Source of the DNA: Streptomyces lavendulae subsp. lavendulae
GTDB taxonomy: Bacteria; Actinomycetota; Actinomycetes; Streptomycetales; Streptomycetaceae
Direction of reading: 5' to 3'
NCBI RefSeq assembly: GCF_002803845.1
Contig: NZ_CP024985.1
Location: forward strand, 5,084,001-5,148,000
Length of the DNA: 64,000 nt
A model generated the notes under the pieces. The model saw nothing but the letters and a program-made list of their open reading frames with translations, ran no database searches and was not told where the DNA came from. Positions 1 to 10,273 of the stretch are shown piece by piece (position 1 is the stretch's first letter; the number at the start of each line of letters is the position of its first letter). Made by a program: the position numbers and the translations under genes.

Positions 1-197
1 AGCTCGGGCCCGGAGAACTCGCTCCCGTACAGCCCGTCGGCGCGCGGCGGATCCGGCAGCCCGGTGCCCACCGTCCGCTTCGCGAACTGCACCTCGGCCA
101 GTACGAGCCCCACCGCGGCGACCCCCACCAGTCCGAGTCCGCCCCCGCCGTACGCTGCCCCCGCCGCGATCCGGCGGGCCGTTCTCGCCCTGGACAC
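1..197 (-). CDS. SGNH/GDSL hydrolase, N-terminal part (cut by window edge)
   Basis: The minus strand is open from a GTG at 197 to the edge, with an in-frame TGA just upstream of that GTG. The protein begins with an Arg-rich stretch, one hydrophobic helix (about residues 12-35, Gly/Ala/Val/Leu-rich) and then a Pro-rich link ending in ...RADGLYGSEFSGPEL. From memory this start is typical of the membrane-anchored SGNH/GDSL hydrolases that lie beside cystathionine beta-synthase in Streptomyces; the catalytic blocks lie outside the window, so the family call is inference. It is divergent from cbs, sharing about 130 bp of upstream DNA. Confidence 0.6.
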   Translation of the reverse strand, partial: MSRARTARRIAAGAAYGGGGLGLVGVAAVGLVLAEVQFAKRTVGTGLPDPPRADGLYGSEFSGPE

Positions 198-328
198 CCT
201 TCAGGCCCTCGCTTCCTGTCCTGCCTCGTTGACCTTCCTGCCCCGTACGGCCGGTCGGCCAATCCCTTTCCGCATACTCTGGCCAAACCTCCCGGAGAAC
301 CCGTGGAGTCCCCTCCCTGGAGAACATG

Positions 329-1711
329 GTGCAATTCCACGACTCGATGATCAGCCTCGTCGGCAACACCCCGCTGGTGAAGCTCAACCGTGTGACCGAA
401 GGCCTGCAGGCCACCGTCCTTGCCAAGGTCGAGTACTTCAATCCCGGTGGATCCGTGAAGGACCGGATCGCCGTCCGGATGATCGAGGCCGCCGAGCAGA
501 GCGGTGCCCTCAAGCCCGGTGGCACCATCGTGGAGCCGACCAGCGGCAACACCGGCGTCGGACTCGCCATCGTGGCCCAGCAGAAGGGCTACAAGTGCAT
601 CTTCGTCTGCCCTGACAAGGTGTCCCAGGACAAGATCAACGTGATGCGCGCGTACGGAGCCGAGGTCGTGGTCTGCCCGACCGCCGTCGACCCGGAACAC
701 CCGGACTCGTACTACAACGTCTCCGACCGCCTCGCGCGCGAGCCCGGCGCCTGGAAGCCCGACCAGTACAGCAACCCGAACAACCCCCGTTCGCACTACG
801 AGACCACCGGCCCCGAGCTGTGGGACCAGACGGACGGGAAGATCACCCACTTCGTCGCGGGCGTCGGCACCGGCGGCACGATCTCCGGCACCGGCAACTA
901 CCTGAAGGAGGTGTCCGGCGGCAAGGTCAAGGTCATCGGCGCCGACCCCGAGGGTTCCGTCTACTCCGGCGGCTCCGGCCGCCCGTACCTCGTCGAGGGC
1001 GTCGGCGAGGACTTCTGGCCGACCGCCTACGACCAGAACGTCACCGACGAGATCATCGCGGTGTCCGACAAGGACTCCTTCCAGATGACCCGCCGGCTGG
1101 CGAAGGAGGAGGGCCTGCTCGTCGGCGGCTCCTGCGGCATGGCCGTCGTCGCCGCGCTGCGCGCCGCCGAGGGCCTCGGCCCCGACGACGTCGTCGTCGT
1201 CCTGCTGCCCGACAGCGGCCGCGGCTACCTCAGCAAGATCTTCAGCGACGAGTGGATGGCCGGTCACGGCTTCCTGGAGGACGCGGGCCCGGCGGCGCGC
1301 ATCGGCGACGTCCTCGCCGACAAGGAGGGCGGCATCCCCTCCCTCGTGCACATGCACCCCGAGGAGACCGTCGGCCAGGCCATCGAGGTCCTGCGCGAGT
1401 ACGGCGTCTCGCAGATGCCGATCGTCAAGCCCGGCGCCGGCCACCCCGACGTGATGGCCGCCGAGGTCATCGGCTCGGTCGTGGAGAAGGAACTCCTCGC
1501 CGCGCTGTTCGCGCAGCGGGCCTCCCTCGGGGACCCGCTGGAGAAGCACATGAGCGCGCCGCTGCCGCAGGTCGGCTCCGGCGAGCCCGTGTCCGAGCTG
1601 ATGGCGGTGCTGGGCGAGGCCGACGCGGCGATCGTGCTCGTCGAGGGCAAGCCCACCGGCGTCGTCAGCCGCCAGGACCTCCTGGCGTTCCTCGCCAAGG
1701 GCGCGAAGTAG
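329..1711 (+). CDS. cbs: cystathionine beta-synthase
   Basis: PLP fold-II enzyme that condenses serine (or O-acetylserine) with homocysteine (or sulfide) in transsulfuration or cysteine synthesis, in the cytosol. The SVKDR motif holds the PLP lysine (about K44), TSGNT follows near residue 71, and GVGTGGT near 180 binds phosphate. After about residue 320 come two CBS repeats (PSLVHMHPEETVGQAIEVL and PLPQVGSGEPVSELM), the regulatory Bateman module, giving full length (about 460 residues). ATG at 326 is possible, but the GGAG at 320-323 is only two bases from it; GTG at 329, giving MQFHDSM, has better spacing. A CATACT -10-like box lies at 273-278 and a small palindrome (GGCCGGTCGGCC, 249-260) beside the -35 position. 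Confidence 0.93.
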   Translation: MQFHDSMISLVGNTPLVKLNRVTEGLQATVLAKVEYFNPGGSVKDRIAVRMIEAAEQSGALKPGGTIVEPTSGNTGVGLAIVAQQKGYKCIFVCPDKVSQDKINVMRAYGAEVVVCPTAVDPEHPDSYYNVSDRLAREPGAWKPDQYSNPNNPRSHYETTGPELWDQTDGKITHFVAGVGTGGTISGTGNYLKEVSGGKVKVIGADPEGSVYSGGSGRPYLVEGVGEDFWPTAYDQNVTDEIIAVSDKDSFQMTRRLAKEEGLLVGGSCGMAVVAALRAAEGLGPDDVVVVLLPDSGRGYLSKIFSDEWMAGHGFLEDAGPAARIGDVLADKEGGIPSLVHMHPEETVGQAIEVLREYGVSQMPIVKPGAGHPDVMAAEVIGSVVEKELLAALFAQRASLGDPLEKHMSAPLPQVGSGEPVSELMAVLGEADAAIVLVEGKPTGVVSRQDLLAFLAKGAK

Positions 1712-2028
1712 CCACACGTCGCGCAAACGGTACGGGCCCGACACGTGACGGCAGCACCGGCTTAACACGGCTCCGGCACAGTGGTGGTCGTCGGCAGGGA
1801 ACCCCGGACACCCGGGAACCCCGCCGGCACCACGAACGGCGTCGGCGCACCTCCGGAGCGGCTCCCGGACCGCGTGGACGTCAAGGACGCGGACGGCCCT
1901 GACCCGGCCCGTGTCCCTCGCGGGGACCGCCGTCGTCCCGCCCCCCGGGCAACCGGGGGTGCGGCGGTCCCCGCTGTAATTCTTGGGCTGTTTCGGTCCG
2001 GGGCTTCCCGGGGGTCGCCGGAAGTGGG
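1712..2028. other. convergent intergenic region, 317 bp
   Basis: This gap separates cbs (+) from the small membrane protein gene (-). I see no convincing gene in it: the open frames are shadows with atypical composition. The only clear structure is the nested hairpin at 1921-1973. A TTAACA-like hexamer with a nearby CAGTGG block around 1762-1787 could be a weak promoter, but nothing obvious follows it. Confidence 0.5.
1921..1973. terminator. nested hairpin between convergent genes
   Basis: Perfect 12-bp outer stem: CGGGGACCGCCG (1921-1932) pairs with CGGCGGTCCCCG (1962-1973). Inside it is a second perfect 7-bp stem, CCCCCGG/CCGGGGG (1942-1948/1953-1959), closed by a GCAA tetraloop. There is no U-tract. 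It lies between two genes that converge, so it probably stops transcription from both sides. Confidence 0.65.
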
Positions 2029-2421
2029 TCAGGCCAGGGGGTCCGCGGTGGTCCGGCGGAGCCGCCCGGTGTGGGCGAGGTTGACCCCGCAGATGCCGGC
2101 CCAGGCCACCAGCAGGCCGCCGATGCCCGCCTGGGCCGCACCGATCGCGGAGAGCGGGATCGCGAGGACCAGGGTCACGACGGCGAAGCCGAAGCGTTCC
2201 CCGAAGGCGGCCACCGCCGAGTCCGCGTCCCCGGGACCGCCGCGCGCCGTCCGCAGCCGCTCCTCGGCGAGGCGGCGCCGCACCAGGGTGTCGACCTTCT
2301 CGACGAAGGAGTCCACCAGGGCGGCCTCGTACTCCGGCCCCAGCTCCCGCCGGGCGTCGAGGGTCGCGGCGAGCTCCTTCTTGAGCTCCTGGGCCTGGGG
2401 AGAGTGGGCTGAAGCGGTCAT
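2029..2421 (-). CDS. small integral membrane protein of unknown function
   Basis: 130 residues starting MTASAHSPQ. The N-terminal 75 residues are charged and helical (coiled-coil-like ELKKELAATLDARRELG, then VDTLVRRRLAEERLR), followed by two hydrophobic segments at roughly 78-97 and 101-118 and a short basic tail. The layout suggests a cytoplasmic helical domain anchored by a helical hairpin. I do not recognise a named family and assign no function. It is divergent from the RpiR-type regulator gene, with about 150 bp between them that contain the palindrome at 2502-2519. Confidence 0.75.
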   Translation of the reverse strand: MTASAHSPQAQELKKELAATLDARRELGPEYEAALVDSFVEKVDTLVRRRLAEERLRTARGGPGDADSAVAAFGERFGFAVVTLVLAIPLSAIGAAQAGIGGLLVAWAGICGVNLAHTGRLRRTTADPLA

Positions 2422-2501
2422 GCGCCCACCGTAGGAACCGGCGGAGCCCCCGGCACTGGGGGTAGCCCCCGTATCCCGGATCGCGGGCGCGGCTTGCCGT
2501 C

Positions 2502-2519
2502 CTGCATAACCCGATGCAG
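2502..2519. promoter_or_regulatory. inverted repeat, candidate operator of the RpiR regulator
   Basis: CTGCAT-AACCCG-ATGCAG is a perfect 6-bp inverted repeat with a 6-bp spacer, about 50 bp before the regulator start. MurR/RpiR proteins are dimeric HTH factors that often control their own promoters. The link is positional inference only. Confidence 0.45.
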
Positions 2520-2569
2520 AGTGCACCGTGACTGAATATCTCACCGGGGACGGGACGGAGGGGACGGCG

Positions 2570-3412
2570 ATGAGCGACAGCCCGGCCGCACGGCTGCAGA
2601 AGCTGTTCGAGGGGCACCGGCTGACGCCGACCCAGCGGCGGATCGCGCACTGCATGGTGCGCGGCGCCGCGGAGGTGCCCTTCCTGTCGAGCGTGGAGCT
2701 CGCCGAGCTGGCCGGGGTGAGCCAGCCGTCGGTGACCCGCTTCGCGGTGGCGCTGGGCTTCGACGGGTACCCGGCCCTGCGCCGCCACCTGCGCGAGGTG
2801 GCGCCCGCCGGGCGGCCGGAGCCCGTGCGGGAGGACTCGTACAACGAGTACCAGCAGGCCGTCCAGGGCGAGATCGAGAACCTGCGGCGGCTGTCGGCGA
2901 TGCTCGCGGATCCGGCGCCGGTCGAGGAGGCGGGCCGGCTGCTCGCCGGGTCGGCGCCGCTGCCGGTGCTGGGGCTGCGGGCGGCGTCCTCGCAGGCGCG
3001 CGGGTTCGCGTACTTCGCGGCGAAGGTGCATCCCGACGTACGGCTCCTCGACGAGGGCGGCTCCATGCTCGCCGACCGGATCGACGCGGCGGCCGCCGCC
3101 GGGGCCTCGGCGCTGCTGTGCTTCGCGCTGCCCCGCCACCCCCGGGAGGTGGTGGAGGCGCTGGAGCACGCGCGGGCGTCCGGGCTGACGACGGTGACGG
3201 TCGCCGACTCGGCGTTCGCGCCCGTCGCCCGTCACTCCGACCTGCTGATCCCGGCTCCGGTCGGCACCGGGCTCGCCTTCGACACGGCGTGCGCGCCGAT
3301 GCTGCTGGGCCGGGTGCTGCTGGAGGCCATGGCGGACGCGCTGCCCGACGCGCAGGCGCGGCTGGAGTCCTTCGACGCGCGGGCCGTGGCGCGCGGGCTG
3401 TTCGTGGAGTGA
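2570..3412 (+). CDS. MurR/RpiR family transcriptional regulator
   Basis: 280 residues. Residues about 5-80 form the N-terminal RpiR helix-turn-helix (LTPTQRRIAHCMV ... SSVELAELAGVSQPSVTRFAVALGF), and about 110-270 a SIS sugar-phosphate or ligand-sensing domain (PVLGLRAASSQARGFAYFAAK; serine-rich ligand loop). An upstream ATG at 2528 exists, but GGAGGGG sits at the right distance only from 2570. It stands alone and lies about 2.6 kb before hutU. RpiR-type regulators of histidine use are known in other bacteria, so it is a candidate regulator of the hut genes; that is inference from position. Confidence 0.85.
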   Translation: MSDSPAARLQKLFEGHRLTPTQRRIAHCMVRGAAEVPFLSSVELAELAGVSQPSVTRFAVALGFDGYPALRRHLREVAPAGRPEPVREDSYNEYQQAVQGEIENLRRLSAMLADPAPVEEAGRLLAGSAPLPVLGLRAASSQARGFAYFAAKVHPDVRLLDEGGSMLADRIDAAAAAGASALLCFALPRHPREVVEALEHARASGLTTVTVADSAFAPVARHSDLLIPAPVGTGLAFDTACAPMLLGRVLLEAMADALPDAQARLESFDARAVARGLFVE

Positions 3413-3436
3413 GCCCGGCGGGTCCGCCGGGTCCGG

Positions 3437-4252
3437 TCAGCTCGCGGCGGCCAGGGACGTGGTCCGGCGCAGCCAGGTGAGGGAGGCGTCGGCGAGTTCG
3501 GGCCAGCCGTGGTCGACGATCAGGGAGTGACCGCGGTCGTCGAAGCGCCGGTACTCGGTGATCGCGGCGGAGTGCCGGTACCGCTTGAGCGTGGCGCGGG
3601 TCAGGATGTCGGGGACGGTGTGGTCGAGCTTGCCGGAGAGCAGCAGCAGCGGCCCGCGGGTCCGGTTGGCGGTGTCGACCCGGGCCGGTGAGTGTGGGGT
3701 GAAGTTGCCGAGGGCCAGCTGGAACAGCGGCCGGGCGGGACTGGGGATCGTCCACTTCTCGTACAGCTCGTCCGACTCGTGCTCCGGGACGGCGTTGGCG
3801 AAGGCGTAGCGGAACTGCTCGGGGCTGAGGGAGACGGCCCGCCGGGTGTTGGCGGGGTTGCTCAGGAACGCGAACGTCGACCTGGCCTGGGCGGGGCCGA
3901 TGGCCTTGACGCCCCTGATCTGGCCGGGGCAGATCGCGACGGCCGCCGCGCCCAGGCCCTCGCCGAGCAGGTGCTGGGCGATGAAACCGCCGACGGAGTG
4001 CCCCACGAGGACGGGCGGGGCGTCGAGCTCCCTGATGACCCGGGCGTGGGCGTCGGCGATCTCCGTGAGGCCGACGCCGGCCTGGTCGTCCCCGCGCAGG
4101 CGGGCCTCGGCGACCGTCGGCGGGACGCCGGGCCACTCGGGCAGGACGGGTTCGTAACCGGCGTCGCGGAAGACGTCGGCCCAGCCTTCCCAGCTGGTGG
4201 AGTGGAGCCACAGGCCGTGGATGAAGACCACGGGGGTGGGACGGGCGGCCAT
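3437..4252 (-). CDS. alpha/beta hydrolase
   Basis: 271 residues with the alpha/beta-hydrolase plan: VVFIHGLWLHSTSW is the oxyanion-hole strand-loop, GHSVGG is the nucleophile elbow with the catalytic serine, and a late RGHS supplies the histidine; an aspartate lies before it in the usual place. No signal peptide, so cytosolic. The start at 4252 is supported by GAGGAGG five bases upstream; the open frame continues beyond it but through repeat DNA. The substrate cannot be told. The gene points away from the regulator and is preceded by the 26-nt repeats at 4317-4394. Confidence 0.85.
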   Translation of the reverse strand: MAARPTPVVFIHGLWLHSTSWEGWADVFRDAGYEPVLPEWPGVPPTVAEARLRGDDQAGVGLTEIADAHARVIRELDAPPVLVGHSVGGFIAQHLLGEGLGAAAVAICPGQIRGVKAIGPAQARSTFAFLSNPANTRRAVSLSPEQFRYAFANAVPEHESDELYEKWTIPSPARPLFQLALGNFTPHSPARVDTANRTRGPLLLLSGKLDHTVPDILTRATLKRYRHSAAITEYRRFDDRGHSLIVDHGWPELADASLTWLRRTTSLAAAS

Positions 4253-4316
4253 GGTGGCCTCCTCGGGGGCGGCGGCCCCGGCGGCCCGGGGCCGCGGGGG
4301 TTGCGAGGGCGGGCCG

Positions 4317-4394
4317 TCCGGCACCGGCGTGCGACGTCGGCGTCCGGCACCGGCGTGCGGCACCGCCATCCGGCACCGGCGTGGCGCGTCGCGC
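4317..4394. repeat. three direct repeats of 26 nt period
   Basis: TCCGGCACCGGCGTG occurs at 4317-4331, 4343-4357 and 4369-4383, exactly 26 bp apart, followed by a run of GCGCGTC units to about 4405. The array sits in the 283-bp gap upstream of the alpha/beta hydrolase start. The regular phasing (about 2.5 helical turns) would suit cooperative binding on alternate faces, but it may be plain replication slippage. Confidence 0.7.
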
Positions 4395-4535
4395 GTCGCG
4401 CGTCGGCGTACGCGGGCGCGTGCGGGCCGCGGAGTACGCCCCGGTCTCGTGCGGACCCCACCATTCCACCCCATCGGGGCCGCCACCGCCCGTTCGCGCC
4501 CTCGTGCGCCCCCGGGCCGCGGCCCGGGGCCCGGC

Positions 4536-5900
4536 TCACAGCAGCGCGTCGCGGAACGCGCCCCCCGCCTCCGTGACGAGGTCCGCGAGGGTCTGCGCCG
4601 GGCGGGCCGGGGCGAAGCGGATCCCGCCCCGCGGGGTGGCCGTGAAGCCGTGGACGGACGGGCGCGGGAGGCTGTTGTAGCCGTAGTGGGCGGTGAAGAA
4701 GTACGCGCCGGTGTCCGGGACGGCGATCACGTCCCCGGGCCGCAGCCGGGGCAGCTCCCGGGCGGTGGCGAGCAGGTCCCCCGCGAAGCAGGCCGGGCCT
4801 GCGACGTCCTGGGCCACCGGGGGGCCGGTGCGCGGCTCGCCCTTGGCGTCGTAGGCGAGGATCCGCAGCGGCCAGGACGCCGGGGCGTACACGGTGCGCG
4901 TCGCCAGCTGCACCCCGGCGTGGGTCACGGCGATGGGGCGGCCCCCGGTCTCCTTCGTGTACTCGACCCGGGCCAGGATCAGGCCCTGCTTGGCCAGCAG
5001 CGACCGGCCGAACTCGGTGACCAGGCCGTACGAGCCGTCGAAGAGGGCGGGGACGGCTGCGCGCAGGGCCGTGACGTACGCGGCGTAGGTGGGGGCGTGT
5101 TCGTCGGAGGCGAAGTCCACCGGCAGGCCCCCGCCGATGTCGAGGGTGTCGATCCGGCGCCGCCCGGCCGCCGCGTTGACCTCCTCGGCCAGTGCGTGGA
5201 CCTCCCGGACCCCTTGAGCGATCAGGGCCAGGGGCACCCCCTGCGAGCCCGAGTGGGTGTGCAGGCGGGTCAGCCAGGGCCGGTCGAGGAAGGCGCGCAC
5301 CAGCCGCTCCCGGGCGCCGGGGTCGCGCAGCGCGAAGCCGAACTTCGAGGTGGCGGTGGCCGTGGACAGGGCGTCGATGGTGCCGGCGCCGGTCTGCGGG
5401 TTGATCCGCAGCCCGATCGGGGACCGGGTGGGCGGGCCGGCGGCCATCAGCGCGTCGAGCCGTTCCAGTTCCTGGGCGTTGTCGGCGTTGACGGCGATGC
5501 CCAGGGCCAGCGCCTCGCGCAGTTCGGCCTCCGTCTTGGCGGGGGAGTCCAGCACCGTGCGCTCCGCCGGGACCCCGGCCGCCCGGGCCAGCGCGAGCTC
5601 GCCGGGGCTGGCCACCTCGCAGCCGACACCGGCGTCCGCGAGCAGCCGCAGGACCGGGACCAGGGGGGCGGCCTTCACCGCGAAGGTGTGCAGGACGGGT
5701 GTCCCGGGTGCCGCGGCGGCGTCGAAGGCGGCGGTCAGGGACGCGGCGCGGGCGCGGATCCCGGCCACGTCGAGGAGGCAGGTCACGGGCTCGCGGTCCA
5801 GCAGTCCCTGCTCCACCGCGGCCCGTACGGCCAGGTCACGAAGGGTGGCGGGGTCCGGGAGGGGCGTCCGTGCGGGTGTCGGGGCGGCCATGTACGCCAT
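4536..5900 (-). CDS. LysA-like fold-III PLP-dependent decarboxylase
   Basis: 454 residues of the alanine-racemase-fold decarboxylase family (diaminopimelate/ornithine decarboxylases). The PLP lysine is in HTFAVKAAP, HTHSGSQG is the phosphate and substrate loop, GGGLPVDF follows, and FGR stands where LysA has EPGR. In the C-terminal barrel CFAGD takes the place of the usual CESGD and is followed by PDTGAYFF and YGYN. These departures argue against housekeeping LysA; the true amino acid is unknown. Start options are 5900 (MAYMAAP) and 5891; an ATG at 5948 would lie inside the hutU operator. It is divergent from hutU. Confidence 0.8.
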   Translation of the reverse strand: MAYMAAPTPARTPLPDPATLRDLAVRAAVEQGLLDREPVTCLLDVAGIRARAASLTAAFDAAAAPGTPVLHTFAVKAAPLVPVLRLLADAGVGCEVASPGELALARAAGVPAERTVLDSPAKTEAELREALALGIAVNADNAQELERLDALMAAGPPTRSPIGLRINPQTGAGTIDALSTATATSKFGFALRDPGARERLVRAFLDRPWLTRLHTHSGSQGVPLALIAQGVREVHALAEEVNAAAGRRRIDTLDIGGGLPVDFASDEHAPTYAAYVTALRAAVPALFDGSYGLVTEFGRSLLAKQGLILARVEYTKETGGRPIAVTHAGVQLATRTVYAPASWPLRILAYDAKGEPRTGPPVAQDVAGPACFAGDLLATARELPRLRPGDVIAVPDTGAYFFTAHYGYNSLPRPSVHGFTATPRGGIRFAPARPAQTLADLVTEAGGAFRDALL

Positions 5901-5930
5901 CCCATCATCCGGCCGACCCCGCCGCAGCTG

Positions 5931-5969
5931 TTGACTGGATCTATTCATCCGGAGAGGATGTGAATAGAT
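5931..5969 (+). promoter_or_regulatory. hutU promoter overlapped by an inverted repeat operator
   Basis: TTGACT (5931-5936) and GAGGAT (5954-5959) are 17 bp apart, a good vegetative-type promoter. It is overlapped by ATCTATTCA (5939-5947) and TGAATAGAT (5961-5969), a perfect 9-bp inverted repeat with a 13-bp spacer containing the -10. A dimer bound here would block RNA polymerase, so a repressor site is the simplest reading. AT-rich arms stand out in this GC-rich DNA. Confidence 0.7.
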
Positions 5970-5995
5970 TGACCAACATCGGAGGAGGCACCGCC

Positions 5996-7653
<1,658 letters not shown>

Positions 7654-7657
<4 letters not shown>

Positions 7658-8931
7658 TCCCCACCCCCGAGGCACCCGCCCCCCGGTCCGCCGCCGCACC
7701 CGCGGCGGCGGCCCGGGGCGGCGCCGGTTCGTTCCACACCCTGTGGAACGAGCTCGCGCCCATCGGCCGCCACGCGGACAGCGGCGGGTACCGCCGCTAC
7801 GCCTGGACCGGAGCCGACGCCGACTGCCGCGCCTGGTTCCGGGCCCAGGCCGAGTCCCGCGGACTCACCTACGAGGTGGACCGCAACGGCAACCAGTGGG
7901 CCTGGCTGGGCGACCCCCTCGCGGGCGACGCCGTCGTCACCGGCTCCCACCTGGACTCCGTCCCGGACGGCGGCGCCTTCGACGGCCCCCTCGGAGTGGT
8001 GTCCTCCTTCGCGGCCCTGGACGAGCTCCGCTCCCGCGGCGCCGCGTTCTCCCGGCCGCTGGCCATCACCAACTTCGGCGACGAGGAAGGCGCCCGCTTC
8101 GGCCTGGCCTGCGTCGGCTCCCGGCTCGCCGCCGGACAGCTGACCAAGGAGAAGGCGTACGAGCTCCGCGACGGCGACGGCGTCAGCCTGCCCGAGGCGA
8201 TGGAGCGGGCCGGGTACGACCCCGAGACCATCGGAGCCGACCCCGAACGCCTCGCCCGCATCGGCGCCTTCGTCGAACTCCACGTCGAACAGGGCCGCGC
8301 CCTCGACCTGTCCGGGGACCGCGTCGGCATCGCCTCCGCGATCTGGCCGCACGGCCGCTGGCGGTTCGACTTCCACGGCGAGGCCAACCACGCGGGCACC
8401 ACCCGCCTCGTGGACCGCCGCGACCCGATGCTGACGTACGCGGCGACCGTGCTCGCCGCCCGCCAGGAGGCGGCCCTCGCCGGGGCCGTCGCCACCTTCG
8501 GGAAGATCTCCGTCGAACCCAACGGGGTCAACGCCATCCCCTCCCTCGTCCGCGGCTGGCTCGACTCCCGGGCCGCCGACCAGGCCACCCTCGACACGGT
8601 CGTCACCGCCGTCGAGAAGGCCGCCCGCGAGCACGCCGACCGGGACGGCATCGACCTGGCCGTCGTCCGCGAGTCCTTCACCCCGGTCGTGGAGTTCGAG
8701 CACGCCCTGCGCGACGAGCTCAACCGGATCCTGGGCGGGAGCGTCCCCGTCCTCGGCACCGGGGCGGGACACGACGCCGGAATCCTCTCCGCCGCCGTCC
8801 CGACCGCGATGCTGTTCGTGCGCAACCCCACCGGGGTCTCCCACTCCCCGCGGGAGTTCGCCGCCGAGGACGACTGCGTGGCCGGCGTCCTCGCCCTCGC
8901 CGACGTACTGGAAGGCCTGGCATGCCGCTGA
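7654..8931 (+). CDS. M20-family amidohydrolase (allantoate amidohydrolase type)
   Basis: 425 residues, GTG start overlapping the hutU stop. Metal ligands of the M20 N-carbamoyl/allantoate amidohydrolase group are visible: GSHLDSVPDGG AFDG (His, bridging Asp), DEEGARF (Glu), ELHVEQG (His) and the late VSHSPREF (His); GTGAGHDA is the substrate loop. The family hydrolyses N-carbamoyl or ureido groups. Here it lies between hutU and hutF and overlaps both, in the place where a formylglutamate-releasing enzyme (HutG) would be expected, and no HutG homologue is seen. A role as N-formylglutamate amidohydrolase is therefore plausible but is inference. Confidence 0.85.
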
Positions 8932-10262
8932 AGACGTACTGGCTGGAGCACGCCTGGCTCGGCACCCACGTCGAGCCGGGCGTCGCCCTCGGCGTGGGCG
9001 ACGACGGCCGCATCGCCGAGCTGCGCACCGGGGTGGACGCCCCGCCGCCCGGGGCCGAGGTGCTGCGCGGGCTCACCGTCCCCGGCCTGGCCAACGCGCA
9101 CTCCCACGCCTTCCACCGGGCGCTGCGCTCCGTCGTCCAGGTCGGTTCCGGCACCTTCTGGACCTGGCGCGAGGTCATGTACGGCGTCGCCCAGAACCTC
9201 ACCCCCGAGAACTACTTCGCCCTCGCCCGGGCCGTGTACGCGGAGATGGCGCTGGCCGGCATCACCGACGTCGGCGAGTTCCACTACGTCCACCACGCCC
9301 CCGGCGGCACCCCGTACGCCGACCCCAACGCGATGGGCGAGGCGCTGATCGAGGCGGCCGCGGCGGCCGGCATCCGCATCACCCTCCTCGACACCGCCTA
9401 CCTGGCCGCAGGCTTCGGCGAAGCGCCCAACCCGCACCAGCTGCGCTTCTCCGACGGCACCGCCGAGGCCTGGGCCGAGCGGGTCTCCGCCCTCAAGCCC
9501 CGCGAGCACGCGCTGATCGGAGCGGCGGTCCACTCCGTACGCGCCGTCCCGGCCGACCAGCTGGCCACCGTCGCGGCCTGGGCGCAGGAGCGGCGGGCCC
9601 CGCTGCACGTGCACCTGTCCGAGCAGACGGCGGAGAACGACGCCTGCCTCGCGGCGCACGGCCGCACCCCGACGCAGCTGCTCGCCGACCACGGCGTCCT
9701 GGGCCCGCGCACCACCGGCGTCCACAACACGCACCTGACGGACGAGGACATCGCCCTGCTCGGCGGCACCACCACCGGCACCTGCATGTGCCCGACCACC
9801 GAACGCGACCTCGCCGACGGCATCGGCCCGGCCGGCCGGCTCCAGCGCGCGGGCAGCCCGCTGTCCCTGGGCAGCGACAGCCACGCGGTGATCGACCTGC
9901 TGGAGGAGGCCCGGGCGATGGAGCTCGACGAGCGGCTGCGCAGCCGTACGCGCGGGCACTGGACGGCGAACGCCCTCCTGACGGCCGCCACCGCCGACGG
10001 CCACGCCGCCCTGGGCCGCCCGGACGCGGGACGCCTGGAGACCGGGGCCCTCGCGGACTTCACGACCATCGCCCTGGACACCGTCCGCACCGCCGGGCCG
10101 CTGCCCCGCCTCGGCGCCGAGACGGCCGTCTTCGCCGCCTCGGCCGCCGACGTACGCCACACGGTGGTGGGCGGCCGGCACGTGGTCCGCGACGGAGTCC
10201 ATACCCTGGTCGGGGACGTGGCCGGCGCCCTGGCTTCCGCGATCGCCGCCGTCCGGGGCTGA
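8922..10262 (+). CDS. hutF: formimidoylglutamate deiminase
   Basis: 446 residues of the amidohydrolase superfamily. It removes ammonia from N-formimidoyl-glutamate to give N-formylglutamate, the five-step branch of histidine use. The first metal motif is NAHSHAFHRAL, followed by the conserved FWTWREVMY; LHVHLSEQ holds the next metal histidine, NTHLTDEDI the one after, and LGSDSHAVIDLLEE the catalytic aspartate. The ATG at 8922 lies inside the end of the M20 gene (10-base overlap), so the two are translationally coupled. Its presence shows this pathway goes through formylglutamate rather than direct HutG-type formamide release. Confidence 0.93.
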   Translation: MPLKTYWLEHAWLGTHVEPGVALGVGDDGRIAELRTGVDAPPPGAEVLRGLTVPGLANAHSHAFHRALRSVVQVGSGTFWTWREVMYGVAQNLTPENYFALARAVYAEMALAGITDVGEFHYVHHAPGGTPYADPNAMGEALIEAAAAAGIRITLLDTAYLAAGFGEAPNPHQLRFSDGTAEAWAERVSALKPREHALIGAAVHSVRAVPADQLATVAAWAQERRAPLHVHLSEQTAENDACLAAHGRTPTQLLADHGVLGPRTTGVHNTHLTDEDIALLGGTTTGTCMCPTTERDLADGIGPAGRLQRAGSPLSLGSDSHAVIDLLEEARAMELDERLRSRTRGHWTANALLTAATADGHAALGRPDAGRLETGALADFTTIALDTVRTAGPLPRLGAETAVFAASAADVRHTVVGGRHVVRDGVHTLVGDVAGALASAIAAVRG

Positions 10263-10273
10263 CGCCTGCAACT

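Noticed and set aside
1781..2434. Open frame on the plus strand between cbs and the RpiR gene
   Set aside because: Antisense to the small membrane protein over most of its length and crosses the terminator hairpin.
5936..5948. ATG at 5948 as the start of the PLP decarboxylase
   Set aside because: It would place the first codons on the hutU operator and lacks a ribosome site; ATG 5900 or 5891 is more likely.
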